This document shows positions 18,092 through 26,185 of a stretch of DNA of 64,000 nt, one piece after another. Every line of letters starts with the position of its first letter. The first letter of the stretch is position 1. The notes beneath the pieces are model-generated. The model saw only the letters and a list, made by a program, of their open reading frames with translations, had not been told where the DNA came from and made no database searches. Origin of the DNA: Paenalicyclobacillus macrosporangiidus (GTDB lineage: Bacteria; Bacillota; Bacilli; Alicyclobacillales; Alicyclobacillaceae); contig NZ_FPBV01000014.1 in assembly GCF_900116805.1 (NCBI RefSeq), positions 46,708 through 110,707 of the forward strand, in the 5' to 3' direction. The translations under genes and the position numbers were made by a program.

Positions 18092-18781
18092 TCACAAGTT
18101 CGCCGAAGGGGGTTCGGACGCGGGATCCGAACGATGATGGTGCAGGTGCGGAGCGCCCGACCGTGCCGCCTCAGCCGATTCCAACGCCTCCCGCAGGACA
18201 AATGCGATGATGCCAAGGGCGGCGGCCGCGTCCACCCACCACCATCCGAACGCTCGCTGCAGCAAGAGCCCTGCCAAGAGCGCCCACGCCATGCAGGCGC
18301 AGGTCATGCTGCACGCCGCGTCCCCCAGCAGCGCGTGGCTGTGCAGCTTGCGCCCGAGGCGGCGTTTGACGAGCGCCAGCCAAGGGGTGATCAGGCTCGA
18401 CGCCACGGCCACCGCCAACCCGAGTGGGCTCTCCAGCATCCCCGAGCGCAGGGCCAGCGCTTGCCCGGCCTGAAACGAGATGAACCCCGCGAGGGCGAAC
18501 AGGCAAGCCGCCACGAGGGCGGAGGAGACGCGTTCCACGCGATCCACCCACCCATGGTCCGGATGGCCCCGCTCCCACCACAGGCGAACCCATAGGATGA
18601 CCCCGGAGACAAACTCAATGCCGCTGTCGGCGCTGAACGCCGACAGGGCCAGACTGCCCGCGCGCACCGCCGCAAATCCGCTCAGCGCGGCTTCGGCCAG
18701 AATCCAGAGCAGCGAGGCGGTCTCCACCCACAGCGCCAACGTGAGCCACGACATCCGTTGCGCTTCCGCCCTGGCCTCCAT
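18092..18781 (-). CDS. Short cation-diffusion-facilitator-like membrane protein
   Basis: 229 residues, almost all membrane-spanning, with the arrangement of the CDF (cation efflux) membrane domain: SLALSAFSADSGIEFVSGVI in the second helix, where CDF proteins have their metal-site Asp, and HSHALLGDAACSMTCACMAW in the fifth. The usual C-terminal cytoplasmic metal-binding domain is absent; instead a short His-containing tail (HLHHHRSD) follows. The ATG overlaps the stop of the upstream gene (TGATG). It probably moves divalent metal ions, but the truncated form makes this tentative. Confidence 0.7.
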   Translation of the reverse strand: MEARAEAQRMSWLTLALWVETASLLWILAEAALSGFAAVRAGSLALSAFSADSGIEFVSGVILWVRLWWERGHPDHGWVDRVERVSSALVAACLFALAGFISFQAGQALALRSGMLESPLGLAVAVASSLITPWLALVKRRLGRKLHSHALLGDAACSMTCACMAWALLAGLLLQRAFGWWWVDAAAALGIIAFVLREALESAEAARSGAPHLHHHRSDPASEPPSANL

Positions 18782-19233
18782 CACGGCTGTCCCCCGCCGG
18801 AGGCCGCCGGGCGCTCCAAGAACAACGTCTCGAGCAGGCCGGACAGCAGGCGTCCGAAAGCGTCCTGCACGTGCACCCCCACGATGACGCCGCCGCGATC
18901 GAGCGTGTGTCCAATCGGGCTCTGCATCCCCGCCAGCCTTTGATCCCACGAATCGAGCCGGCCTGGAGATCCCGCAGCGGTCACCGGCGAGAGCGGGCTC
19001 GACTGCCCAGACAGAGCCCCGGGGTCTCCCCCGGCGGCGACACCTGGTGCGGCGGTGGACGCGCCGACGGGTCCCGCCGGCAACGCCGCCGGTCCCGACA
19101 GGGCGCGGATGCCCGCCGCGACCATCGACAGGGCCGCCGCGCTGGCGCCCAGCACCAACAGGCTGAACAACACCCCCGCCAGTCCCCGCTTCACATACCG
19201 CCGAACCTGCATCCACGTGCTCTTCATGGACAT
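18781..19233 (-). CDS. Hypothetical protein with one N-terminal membrane helix
   Basis: 150 residues from ATG 19233 (MSMKSTW); ATG 19227 is equally possible because GAGGG sites precede both. A basic stretch (RRYVKRG) and one hydrophobic helix (LAGVLFSLLVLGASAAALSM) are followed by a Pro/Ala/Gly-rich extracytoplasmic part and a conserved-looking end (IGHTLDRGGVIVGVHVQDAF). I do not recognise the family. Its place near gpr recalls the small YqxA protein of B. subtilis, but I see no convincing similarity. It is coupled to the cation transporter downstream. Confidence 0.55.
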   Translation of the reverse strand: MSMKSTWMQVRRYVKRGLAGVLFSLLVLGASAAALSMVAAGIRALSGPAALPAGPVGASTAAPGVAAGGDPGALSGQSSPLSPVTAAGSPGRLDSWDQRLAGMQSPIGHTLDRGGVIVGVHVQDAFGRLLSGLLETLFLERPAASGGGQP

Positions 19234-19449
19234 CCCTCGCCCTCGTGCGCCTTTGTGCCCGATGTATATGAATGAAGCGGACAAATTATCACTCTAGCGG
19301 ACGGTTTGCCAGGTTACGAGAGACGGCAGATGGGTGCAGGAATTGAGAGGGGACGCGGCGAAATGAGCGTCAGCATAGGACGGACAGACCGTCCGGCGAT
19401 GCACTGCCGGCATGGTCGCACCCAAAGGCATGATCAAGGGGGTGTTGGG

Positions 19450-20313
19450 ATGACCGCCGAACTCCGGGTCTCACCGCTTGCAGCGCCCAGTCCCGGCCAG
19501 GGGCTGACGGCGCCAGGTCCCCGTGGGAGCGGCGCTTCCGCCGCGTCCGCCGCAAGCTCGGCCGCCGGCCGGACCCCTGCGTCGGGCGGGACGACCGCGC
19601 TGCCCGCGGACCCGTCCTTCTGGGAGATGTGGACCCAATCGATGATCTCCCAACTGCCCGTGCCCGGGCTGGACCCAGCCGAATCGGGCGGCGATGACAC
19701 AGGGCTTGATCCCTTGACCTTCTCCGGTATCCTGCCAGGGTTCTCCGCGTCCGCGCTGGGAACCGCACTCCCGGGGCTTCCCGCCTGGACCTGGCTCGCG
19801 CTGGCCAGCGGGCTGAGCGCAACGGGGACACCGGCACCAGATGCGCTCGGCCAAACGAAACCCGCAGAACAGACCGGGGCCACGGGTTCCGGTGCCCAGC
19901 CTGCAGGAACGGCACACCCGGGGGAAGATGGCAGCGTGGCCGGTCTCGTCGCGCAGGCCGCCGCCCGGTACGGTGTTCCCGCCGGCTTGGTGATGAGCGT
20001 GATCGCCCAAGAATCCGGCTTTCGTCCAGATGCCCAAAGCCCCGCGGGGGCTCAGGGGTTGATGCAGCTGATGCCGGACACGGCACGCATGCTCGGCGTC
20101 ACCGACCCGTTCAATCCCGCGCAGAACATCGACGGCGGCGTGCGCTACCTGGCGCAACTGCTCGCCCGCTATGGCGGCGACGTGTCACTGGCGCTGGCGG
20201 CGTACAACGCCGGGCCGGCCGCAGTGGACCGCTACGGCGGCATTCCCCCCTATCCGGAGACCGTGCAATACGTGCAATCGGTCCTCTCCCGTTGGACGGG
20301 CACGGCTTCGTAG
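19450..20313 (+). CDS. Lytic transglycosylase, SLT domain (Slt70/MltE-like)
   Basis: 287 residues from the ATG at 19450 with AAGGGGG upstream. Residues ~1-160 are low-complexity Ala/Gly/Pro/Thr sequence. The C-terminal ~125 residues form an SLT domain: [20 protein letters not shown] with catalytic Glu188, [49 protein letters not shown] and a YVQSVLSRW end. It cleaves peptidoglycan glycan strands to 1,6-anhydro ends. No signal peptide is seen at the chosen start, so export is uncertain. It is divergent from the 18.8-kb gene. Confidence 0.88.
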   Translation: MTAELRVSPLAAPSPGQGLTAPGPRGSGASAASAASSAAGRTPASGGTTALPADPSFWEMWTQSMISQLPVPGLDPAESGGDDTGLDPLTFSGILPGFSASALGTALPGLPAWTWLALASGLSATGTPAPDALGQTKPAEQTGATGSGAQPAGTAHPGEDGSVAGLVAQAAARYGVPAGLVMSVIAQESGFRPDAQSPAGAQGLMQLMPDTARMLGVTDPFNPAQNIDGGVRYLAQLLARYGGDVSLALAAYNAGPAAVDRYGGIPPYPETVQYVQSVLSRWTGTAS

Positions 20314-20389
20314 CCCCTCGCCAGGGGACGCGCGCCGCGGCATGTGTTATACTCGCCTGGGAATCGGACGAGGAGGGGGACGCAGGCCG

Positions 20390-21706
20390 TTGCGCGTGGT
20401 GAAGCGGTGGATAACGTGGCTGCAATTGAACCGGGAACGCTGGATATATGCCATCCTCCTGTTGGCGCTGGCGGTCCGGGCGGCGGTGCTGGTCCGGTAT
20501 CGCCTCAGCCTGACCCTGAACAGCGACGACGTGGGCTACATGCACAGCGCCATCTGGCTCCTGCAGTACGGGCGCTTCACCTACCATTCGCCCGATGAGC
20601 CGACCGCCCACATGATGCCCGGCATCACGCTGCTGTTGGCGGCGGTGTTCGCGGTCTTCGGGTGGGGCCCCTGGGGCGTGATGATCGCCAAGGGGGTCAT
20701 GTGCCTGTTTGGCGTGGCCGCCGTCTATGGCGTCTACCTGTGCGGACGCGAGGCCTGGGGGGTGACCGCAGGGTTGGTGGCGGCACTCGGGTGCGCTCTG
20801 TACGTCCCCGGCATCTTGACGGACACGCTGCTGCTCACTGAACCTCCGTTCACCGCCAGCTTCGCCTGGCTGGTCTATTTCTGCATGCGCCTGGCGCGCA
20901 CGCGCCGCACCCGCTATCTCCTAGCCGCCGTGGGCTGCTATCTGTTCGCATTGTTTTTCCGGCCGACGGTCGCCCTCTTCCCGCTGGTGGTGCTGGTGTA
21001 TCTCCTGTCGCACCGCTATCCCCTGCGCACGCTCGCCCGGCACGCCCTCCTCGGTGCGGTCGTGGTGTGCTTAGTCCTCGCCCCGTGGTGGGTGCGCAAC
21101 GAGCTGGCGTTCCACCGTTTCGTTCCGTTGACCAACGGATCGGGCGACCCCCTGCTCCTCGGCACCTTCCAGGGTGAAGGGTATCCCCCGGGGACCTATC
21201 AGGAGACATTGAACGCCATCAAGGCGGCCCATCCCGGCATCTCCGCGTTCAATCTGTCCATCGCCGAGCAACAGGTGGCGGAGCAAAGGATTCAGGCGTG
21301 GTGGCAGGCGGACAAACGGTCCTTCTTGCACAGCTATCTCTCCGTCAAGCCGGAGATCCTCTGGGATCGGCCGTTTTATTGGAAGCCCATCCTGCGCGTG
21401 AAGCAAGAGACCATGCGCTGGGTGCAGCCTCTCCTGGTACAGGCCGGGTGCCTCGGCTGGATCCTCGCCTTCCTGCTCGGGTGGGGCCGACGCCGGGAGG
21501 CGCTCTTCGTCATGATCACGCTCTTGTATTACACGGCCCTGTACTCGGTGTACTTCGCCTACGGCCGGTACAGCCTTCCGTTCATGCCGCTGATGTTCCT
21601 CGGGGTCGGCGCCGGACTGTGGGCGCTGGGTCGCGCATCCTGGCACCTGTGGCACGTGATTCGCCGGCATTTGCCTTCCCCGGCAGAGGGTCAGACGGGC
21701 CCCTGA
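20390..21706 (+). CDS. Membrane glycosyltransferase, GT39/ArnT/PMT-like
   Basis: About 438 residues from a TTG start behind a strong AGGAGGGGG; GTG 20396 is an alternative. Ten or more hydrophobic helices follow. The first extracytoplasmic loop has LTLNSDDVGYMHSAIWLLQ, matching the conserved acidic D-D/E pair of GT39-type enzymes that use polyprenyl-phosphate sugars. It begins about 75 bp after the transglycosylase gene, with a TATACT -10-like box at 20348. It could be the acceptor-side transferase for the lipid-linked sugar made by the 15.0-15.9 kb genes; that link is inference. Confidence 0.82.
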   Translation: MRVVKRWITWLQLNRERWIYAILLLALAVRAAVLVRYRLSLTLNSDDVGYMHSAIWLLQYGRFTYHSPDEPTAHMMPGITLLLAAVFAVFGWGPWGVMIAKGVMCLFGVAAVYGVYLCGREAWGVTAGLVAALGCALYVPGILTDTLLLTEPPFTASFAWLVYFCMRLARTRRTRYLLAAVGCYLFALFFRPTVALFPLVVLVYLLSHRYPLRTLARHALLGAVVVCLVLAPWWVRNELAFHRFVPLTNGSGDPLLLGTFQGEGYPPGTYQETLNAIKAAHPGISAFNLSIAEQQVAEQRIQAWWQADKRSFLHSYLSVKPEILWDRPFYWKPILRVKQETMRWVQPLLVQAGCLGWILAFLLGWGRRREALFVMITLLYYTALYSVYFAYGRYSLPFMPLMFLGVGAGLWALGRASWHLWHVIRRHLPSPAEGQTGP

Positions 21707-21726
21707 AGCGCGTCGGCGGCCCCACG

Positions 21727-21776
21727 CCCCATGTCCGTGGCCCCATCCGTGGCCCCATCCGAGGACCCATCCATGG
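21727..21776. repeat. Short tandem repeat, 12-bp unit
   Basis: Four imperfect copies of CCCCATCCGTGG: 21727-21740 (with two extra bases), 21741-21752, 21753-21764 and 21765-21776. They lie in the short convergent gap between the GT39 gene and gpr. Slippage-prone; no function assigned. Confidence 0.75.
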
Positions 21777-21795
21777 ACCCGTCACCGTGCGTCCG

Positions 21796-22836
21796 TCAGT
21801 GCGTCAACTGACTCGCGTCCTCCATCGTCATGGACGGATGCAGCGCCAGGTTCAGTCCTCGCGCCACCACCTCGGCGACGTCGTCAATGAATTCGTCGAT
21901 CTCCTTCGGCGTCACCATCAGATTGTTCCCGAGGGGATCCAGCACTTCCTTAATGAGCTGCCACTTCTCCTGCGGGCTGAAATGGTCGAAGATCTGACTG
22001 GCTCCGTTACCCGGCACGGTTTCCTTCAACTTCACCAGGATGAGCTCCATCGCATCGTTGGCGATGGTCGCCGCGTCGACCACGGTGGGCACGCCGACGG
22101 CCAGCACCTTGCAACCCAGCGTCTGTTCATCCAATGCCTTCCGCTTGTTCCCGACGCCCGCACCCGGCTGGATGCCGGTGTCCGAGATCTGGATGGTGGC
22201 GTTGACCCGGTTGAGCGACCGCGACGCCAAGGCATCGATGGCGACCACCAGATCCGGCCGCACATGCTCCACAATCCCCTTCACCACCTCGGTCGTCTCC
22301 ACGCCTGTCACCCCCAGGACCCCGGGGGAGACAGCGGCGACGGTCCGGTAGCCCTCGTCGAGCAGATCGGGAAAGTACTGAAACAGATGCCGGGTCACGA
22401 ACATCCTCTGGGCGACCTTGGGCCCGAGTGCGTCCGGCGTCACCTGCTGGTTGCCCAGTCCGACCACCAACACCGAGGCCTGCTCGGGGACGTTGAGCAG
22501 GCGTTCAAACTCCTTCGCAAACTGTTCGGCCACGCGCTGCTGCAGGTCGGGGTCCCGCCGCCGCAGACCGGGCACCTCGATGGTCACATAGCGTCCCGCG
22601 CGTTTGCCGAGCGCCTGCTCCCCCTGTCGATCCCGGACATGCACCCGGGATACGCGGATGCCGTCGAGCGCCTCGGTCTCCTCTTCCACCCCCGGCACGG
22701 TCTGCGCCCGCCGGCGGGCCATCTCATGCGCCTCAATCGCCAGGTCCGTGCGCGGACTGTAGCTGTCCATCTGTCCCCAACCATCCTCATCTCCCCGCGC
22801 CCCGTGGGCACGCAGCCATGGGTGGGCTGCCTTCAT
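21796..22836 (-). CDS. gpr: Germination protease GPR
   Basis: Endoprotease that starts SASP breakdown during spore germination. It is made as a zymogen in the forespore. The protein contains DSYSPRTDLAIEAHEMA, VLVVGLGNQQVTPDALGPKV and AVSPGVLGVTGVETTEVVKG. GVGNKRKALDEQTLG and VTPKEIDEFIDDVA are further hallmarks of peptidase family A25. 346 residues from the ATG at 22836 (GGGAGG 7 bases upstream), slightly shorter than the ~370 of Bacillus. It is divergent from rpsT, as in Bacillus, and an SASP gene lies 0.6 kb away. The normal downstream partner spoIIP is absent here. Confidence 0.95.
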   Translation of the reverse strand: MKAAHPWLRAHGARGDEDGWGQMDSYSPRTDLAIEAHEMARRRAQTVPGVEEETEALDGIRVSRVHVRDRQGEQALGKRAGRYVTIEVPGLRRRDPDLQQRVAEQFAKEFERLLNVPEQASVLVVGLGNQQVTPDALGPKVAQRMFVTRHLFQYFPDLLDEGYRTVAAVSPGVLGVTGVETTEVVKGIVEHVRPDLVVAIDALASRSLNRVNATIQISDTGIQPGAGVGNKRKALDEQTLGCKVLAVGVPTVVDAATIANDAMELILVKLKETVPGNGASQIFDHFSPQEKWQLIKEVLDPLGNNLMVTPKEIDEFIDDVAEVVARGLNLALHPSMTMEDASQLTH

Positions 22837-22905
22837 CCGACCGCCTCCCGTCCTCATCTTCACGTCTTTAAGCTGCCGCCTCCGGCGGTCCGGTATACAG
22901 CACGA

Positions 22906-22934
22906 TTGCAGTTCCACAGGCGATGTGATAGACT
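22906..22934 (+). promoter_or_regulatory. Sigma-A promoter of rpsT
   Basis: TTGCAG (22906-22911), 17-bp spacer, TAGACT (22929-22934), about 40 bp ahead of the rpsT start. Confidence 0.8.
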
Positions 22935-22974
22935 GACCTTTGTCTGCAATCGAGGGTGGCAAGGAGGTGGCACT

Positions 22975-23253
22975 GTGCCGAACATCAAGTCCGCAGAAAA
23001 ACGCGTCCGCACATCCGCACGGCGTACGCTGCGCAACGCGTCGCTGAAGTCGGCGTTGCGCACGACCATCAAGAAGTTTGAACGCGCCCTCGCGCAAAGC
23101 GACCTGGAGCAGGCGCAGATCACCCTGCGCATCGCCACGCGCGCGCTGGATAAGGCCGCGACCAAGGGCATCATCCACCGCAATGCGGCCAACCGAAAGA
23201 AGTCCCGCCTCACCCGGCGGTTCAACGCAGTCAGCCGAGCACAGCAGGCCTGA
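22975..23253 (+). CDS. rpsT: 30S ribosomal protein S20
   Basis: 92-residue, very basic S20, which binds 16S rRNA. It starts PNIKSAEKRVRTS and includes IIHRNAANRKKSRL, both typical of the family. A GTG start with AAGGAGGTGG 4 bases upstream is clear. It is a single-gene unit with a good promoter and a strong terminator, divergent from gpr and placed between gpr and holA as in B. subtilis. Confidence 0.97.
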   Translation: MPNIKSAEKRVRTSARRTLRNASLKSALRTTIKKFERALAQSDLEQAQITLRIATRALDKAATKGIIHRNAANRKKSRLTRRFNAVSRAQQA

Positions 23254-23269
23254 GCACCTTCTCGGTGTG

Positions 23270-23303
23270 ACAAAAAACGACCCCCTGGCGGGTCGTTTTT
23301 TGT
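23270..23303 (+). terminator. Bidirectional intrinsic terminator after rpsT
   Basis: A 14-bp stem pairs 23270-23283 with 23290-23303. It includes A-run and T-run arms (AAAAAACGACCC / GGGTCGTTTTTT), so it can end rpsT and also transcripts from the opposite strand. Confidence 0.93.
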
Positions 23304-23379
23304 CTGTATCGCACTGTTCCCCCATGCAAAAGCCGAGGCCAAGGCCCCGCGTCCGAGCCTCCGACGGGATCGGATCCGC

Positions 23380-23754
23380 TCACCGGCCCGGCTCCGGACC
23401 GGTCCGCTGGCCGAGCAGGGTTCGGACCTGCTGCGGATTCGCCAGATGCGAGGACTTCGTCAGTTCCTCGCGGGCGATCCGCACCAACCTCTGGACCATC
23501 GTCCCGCCGATTTCACCGCCCAACCTCCCGGCTTGCCGAGCGGTCGCCACGCCGGGATCGGCCTCCCCAGCCCGGCGGGGCACCCCTCCGTGCGTCGGTC
23601 GTCGGATCGGTTTCCCATCCGGACGCGCCGGCCACGCCTGGGTGGTGGTGCCGGCGACGAGGGCGCCTTCCTGGCGTTTTTGCTCGATGACCTGCTGCTT
23701 CAACCGGTTCATGGCTTCCCGCGCCTCGGGAACCAACAGCCGCCGTCTCGCCAT
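23380..23754 (-). CDS. Alpha/beta-type small acid-soluble spore protein, enlarged
   Basis: Spore DNA-binding protein of the alpha/beta SASP family, 124 residues rather than the usual 60-90. The first conserved half is RRRLLVPEAREAMNRLKQQV, corresponding to KLVAPGAAQALDQMK. The second is GRLGGEIGGTMVQRLVRIAR, corresponding to the GGEITKRLVQMA signature. About 40 residues of Pro/Arg-rich sequence separate them. The E-I/F-A-S-E-F site at which GPR cuts typical SASPs is not visible after the first half. ATG 23754 has AGGAGG 8 bases upstream. Confidence 0.8.
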   Translation of the reverse strand: MARRRLLVPEAREAMNRLKQQVIEQKRQEGALVAGTTTQAWPARPDGKPIRRPTHGGVPRRAGEADPGVATARQAGRLGGEIGGTMVQRLVRIAREELTKSSHLANPQQVRTLLGQRTGPEPGR

Positions 23755-23806
23755 CCCTGCGCCCTCCTCGTCCACGTCCCTATCGCATGCGCTGGCCAGA
23801 CAGCCG

Positions 23807-24802
23807 TCAACAGCAGGCCAGAACCGCCAACTCCAAGGCGTGCTGGGGATCCCGCCGCCCGCTTTTCACATCGAACTCCAGGTCAGCCAGGACAGTGAGC
23901 AAGCGCTCCATCCGCTCCGGGCGCACGCGCGCCGCCTGACCCGCGGCCACGCGGACCGCGTAGGGATGCGCGGCCACCTCGGCGGCAATTTGCGCGTGCG
24001 ACATCCCTCGCTCGCCGAGGACGCGCGTGTACCACATCAGGCGAATCTGGCGGGCAATCAGCGCAAACAGTTTCAGCGGGTCTTCGCCCTTTCGCTGCAC
24101 GTCCGCCAGCGCCCGGAATGCGCGTTCCGCACGCCCTTGGACCACGCCGTCTATCCATGCGAACACGTCGTCCTCCAGCGGCGGGGCGACCGCTTCCGCC
24201 ACGTCCGCCGGGGTGATGGGGCGCTCGCCGGTAAACATCCACAGCTTGCGCATCTCCTGCAGGGCCTGCGACACGCTCGCGGTGCGGCGCCAGAGCTCCT
24301 TCATGGCCGCTGGACGGATGTCCATCCCGTCAGCGGCGGCCAGTTGCTGCAGGATGGCGAGCGCCTGGGTCTCCTTCGGTGGATGGCAATCGATCACGGT
24401 GTGCTGCTTGGCCAACTTCACCAGTTTCTTTCGCTCGTCCAGTTTGTCCTCGACCGTGATGACCAGCGCCCGCCCCGGCACCGGCCGGGCCAGATACGCC
24501 TCCAGCGCGTCGGTGGCAAAGCGAGCCCGGCCTCCCGTGGCCATCGCGGTGCAGCGCTGCAGCACGACGACCGGCCGAACCTGGAACAAGGTCAAACTTT
24601 CGAGGGCGAAGACGGCGTCGTCACACCCTTGTTCATCGAACGCGAATCGCTGGACGTCGGCCGGCCCCTGGTCGTCTCCCAAGCGATTGCGGAGCGCCTG
24701 AATGAACGACTCGGCCAGCGCGTGTTCGTTGCCGACGAGCGTGAACACCCCGCTCCCGTCGCCCTCTTGCACCGCCTTCATGGCGCTCGTCCAATCCAAC
24801 AC
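23807..24802 (-). CDS. holA: DNA polymerase III subunit delta
   Basis: 331 residues; the delta subunit opens the beta clamp during clamp loading. Recognisable segments are VFTLVGNEHALAESFIQALR, VRPVVVLQRC, ALVITVEDKLDERKKLVK and the C-terminal domain with DPLKLFALIARQIRLMW followed by QHALELAVLACC. Length and segment order agree with HolA/YqeN. In B. subtilis holA follows comEC; here an NDH-2 gene has come between them. Confidence 0.93.
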   Translation of the reverse strand: MLDWTSAMKAVQEGDGSGVFTLVGNEHALAESFIQALRNRLGDDQGPADVQRFAFDEQGCDDAVFALESLTLFQVRPVVVLQRCTAMATGGRARFATDALEAYLARPVPGRALVITVEDKLDERKKLVKLAKQHTVIDCHPPKETQALAILQQLAAADGMDIRPAAMKELWRRTASVSQALQEMRKLWMFTGERPITPADVAEAVAPPLEDDVFAWIDGVVQGRAERAFRALADVQRKGEDPLKLFALIARQIRLMWYTRVLGERGMSHAQIAAEVAAHPYAVRVAAGQAARVRPERMERLLTVLADLEFDVKSGRRDPQHALELAVLACC

Positions 24803-24851
24803 CGAGCGTCCGTCCCTCCTTCGGCGCCCCGCGCAGGGGCGCCAGGATGCG

Positions 24852-24875
24852 AAAAACCCCGGTGAAGCCCGGGGT
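24852..24875 (-). terminator. Intrinsic terminator after the NDH-2 gene
   Basis: Minus-strand ACCCCGG/CCGGGGT stem (24869-24875 with 24856-24862), 6-nt loop and a TTTTT tail, located 12 bp after the NDH-2 stop and before holA. Confidence 0.85.
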
Positions 24876-24886
24876 GGTGGAGTCCA

Positions 24887-26071
24887 TCAGGTCAGATGCA
24901 CGATTTCGCCCGTCTTCTCCGCGGTCAGCCGCAGACCGCCGAGCTCCCAGAAGTACTTGACCTTCGTCGCTTCCTTCGCCAACCCTGCCAAAAAACCCTT
25001 GACCGGAAATCTGCCGATGTTGCCGACGCCCACCTCGCGGCCGAGCGAGGCCAAGGTGCCCTTCAGGCTGGGCCGGAACACCTTGAGCGGGTGTCCGTGC
25101 ACCGCCGAGCTGACGTTTTCCGCGATGCAATGCCCCATCTGCGTCGCCAACTGGGCCGTCGGAGGCAGCGGTTTGCCCTGCTCGTCCTCGACCCAGGCCG
25201 TGTCGCCGCCGACGAACACGTGGTCGTCGTCCACGGACCGCAGATACGCGTCCACCTTGGCGCGCCCACGCCGATCCACCGTGAACCCCGCCTCGCTGAG
25301 CAGCGGGTGCGCGCGTACGCCGCCCGTCCAGATGATGGTGCCCGCCCGCACAGGGTCGTCTCCCTCCACGTGCACCTCGCCCGCCTCCACTTTGACAATC
25401 TTTGTGTTTGTCCGCAGCCGCGCCCCCTTTTCGGTCAGCGTGCGGGCCGCCACCTCGCGCAACTCCGGCGACACCTGCGGCAGGATGGTGGGCATCGCCT
25501 CGATGTTCTGGATCTCGACCGCCGTTCGGTCGATCCCGTAGCGAACGCACAATTCGGGGATCCAGTCGACCAATTCACCGACCAATTCGATGCCGGTCAA
25601 CCCGGCGCCACCGACGACGATCCGCAGATGCGTCGAGTCGCCGTCGTTCTTGTACGCCTCGAACTGGGACTCGATGTGGCGGCGGATCTGAATCGCCGTG
25701 TCGATGTTGCGCAGCACGAGGCTGTGCTCGGCCAGTCCGGGGATGCCGAAGTACTCGGGCACCCAGCCGAGAGCGACCACCAGCCACTCGTACGGATACT
25801 CGCCAGCTTTTCCGACGGCCACCCGGCGTGCCCGATCCAAGCGCACGATTTCGTCCTGCACGAAACGGGACGTGGGCTTTCGTAGCATGTTCCGGATCGG
25901 GACGGTGTATTTCATCGGCTCCCCACGGCCCCCGGCCGCTTCGTGCAACAGCGTGGTAAAATAATGGTATTCATGGTTGTTGACGAGGGTAAACGGTTCC
26001 GAAATCCGATCCAAGCCGGTGGCGGCCATCATGCCCGCGTATCCGGCCCCCACAATCAGGATGTCTGCCAT
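24887..26071 (-). CDS. ndh: Type II NADH dehydrogenase (NDH-2)
   Basis: 394-residue FAD-dependent NADH:quinone oxidoreductase of the respiratory chain. It has the N-terminal FAD motif ILIVGAGYAGMMAA, the NAD(H)-binding motif RIVVGGAGLTGIELVGEL, and DDHVFVGGDTAWVED near the second FAD site. The QLATQMGH segment that follows fits the quinone region of the family. A short amphipathic C-terminal part would attach it to the membrane. ATG 26071 is preceded by AGGGAGG. It ends in a strong terminator. Its position between comEC and holA is unusual. Confidence 0.92.
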   Translation of the reverse strand: MADILIVGAGYAGMMAATGLDRISEPFTLVNNHEYHYFTTLLHEAAGGRGEPMKYTVPIRNMLRKPTSRFVQDEIVRLDRARRVAVGKAGEYPYEWLVVALGWVPEYFGIPGLAEHSLVLRNIDTAIQIRRHIESQFEAYKNDGDSTHLRIVVGGAGLTGIELVGELVDWIPELCVRYGIDRTAVEIQNIEAMPTILPQVSPELREVAARTLTEKGARLRTNTKIVKVEAGEVHVEGDDPVRAGTIIWTGGVRAHPLLSEAGFTVDRRGRAKVDAYLRSVDDDHVFVGGDTAWVEDEQGKPLPPTAQLATQMGHCIAENVSSAVHGHPLKVFRPSLKGTLASLGREVGVGNIGRFPVKGFLAGLAKEATKVKYFWELGGLRLTAEKTGEIVHLT

Positions 26072-26185
26072 GGTGCCTCCCTCTCCCAACGCCTCTGTGT
26101 CAGTGGACGACGGACAATGGTGCTGTTCTTACGATGTCCACTTCGCAGGGGGACATCCGGCCGCCGCCGTCCAGTTGTTCCCGCT

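Noticed and set aside
21727..21776. CRISPR-like array
   Set aside because: The repeat unit is 12 bp with no spacers; it is a simple tandem repeat.
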